Source of the DNA: Tillus elongatus
Lineage: Eukaryota > Arthropoda > Insecta > Coleoptera > Cleridae
Direction of reading: 5' to 3'
DNA length: 64,000 nucleotides
Assembly (NCBI GenBank): GCA_964006375.1
Contig: OZ023270.1
Span: forward strand, 70,956,082-71,020,081
Made by a program: the position numbers and the translations under genes. Shown here in pieces: positions 63,723 through 64,000 of the stretch. How positions within the stretch are numbered: position 1 is the stretch's first letter; each line of letters begins with the position of its first letter. The notes beneath the pieces were generated by a model. It saw only the letters and a program-made list of their open reading frames with translations. It was not told the DNA's origin and searched no databases.

Positions 63723-64000
63723 TTAAAAAAAGTATTCAGGCCTAGATTCACTGCGTGAAGATTGGAACCTGGGATGAGCACTGATAAGTACACTTGGAGA
63801 ACCCAAATAACCGCAACATATTAAAAAAACCTGACGGTCGTTTCACTAACCAAGTTAGCGTCATCAGAGGATGAATAACCCTATTATGTGGTTAGTAAAA
63901 TGATCGTCAGATTTTTCAAAATGTGTTGTGGCAATTTGGGTTCTCCAAATGTACTTACTAACCTAAATTGTAGTAAATTTTATGCTTTACACATTGAATA
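63723..64000. other. Terminal interval
   Basis: Contains an imperfect inverted arrangement (AACCCAAATAACCGCAAC near 63798 and GTTGTGGCAATTTGGGTTC near 63925; GACGGTCGTTT and AAAATGATCGTCAG). A small MITE is possible but not proven. Confidence 0.3.

Overview
The window looks like repeat-dense intergenic or intronic DNA from an arthropod nuclear genome, most likely an insect. It is AT-rich and holds 24 long (TA)n tracts. Every recognisable protein-coding remnant belongs to a transposable element. I found no convincing host gene, no rRNA or free-standing tRNA gene, no CRISPR array and no bacterial or organellar features. The mixture of DUF4817-type Tc1/mariner elements, RNase H-bearing and RNase H-free LINEs, a Dong/R4-type LINE, a Penelope-like element and a Gypsy-like LTR element is typical of large insect genomes. 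I cannot name the species from the sequence.

The dominant component is one family of non-autonomous elements, here called HINE-TA, present in about 17 whole, partial or nested copies. A full copy begins with a self-complementary TTAGTGAATTTTC...GAAAATTCACTAA-type hairpin, followed by a conserved block of about 110 bp, a (TA)n tract at a fixed position, and a block starting CACACCGATAACTCAAAAAA with 141-bp or 288-bp internal tandem repeats. It ends in GAAAATTCACTACCATA plus the small hairpin ACGCACTTGCTGCGT beside a T-run. Subterminal inverted repeats, a central microsatellite, a 3' hairpin and a T-rich target resemble Helentron-associated (HINE/DINE-1-like) elements. No Rep/helicase gene is present to prove it.

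Region by region: 1-4.3 kb, a GC-rich block, a composite HINE-TA with a large palindrome, and a decayed mariner; 5.1-7.1 kb, mariner copy A1 inside a TA tract; 7.5-12 kb, a graveyard of minus-strand LINEs, one nested in another; 13-15 kb, two adjacent HINE-TA copies; 15.6-22 kb, more HINE-TA copies, one carrying a ~145-bp satellite; 23-30.2 kb, mariners C, A2 and F, with a LINE inserted in F; 30.2-35.4 kb, HINE-TA, a Penelope-like 3' end and mariner A3; 35.6-39.1 kb, a CR1/L2-like LINE inserted in a Jockey-like LINE; 40.7-41.1 kb, a half copy of the palindrome element; 43.2-45 kb, a Dong/R4-like LINE; 46-52 kb, five HINE-TA copies and a SINE with perfect target-site duplications; 52.6-55.2 kb, an LTR-element 5' part and mariner D; 56.4-61.2 kb, a full HINE-TA whose TA tract was entered by mariner G, the most complete element here; 61.5-64 kb, mariner-end debris and a tandem pair of Penelope-like tails.

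The unifying theme is nesting. The TA tract of HINE-TA repeatedly serves as the junction for TA-targeting mariners (A1, A2, F, G) and for Penelope-like tails (three junctions). The genes do not form a pathway. Their arrangement records successive insertions, most of them decayed.
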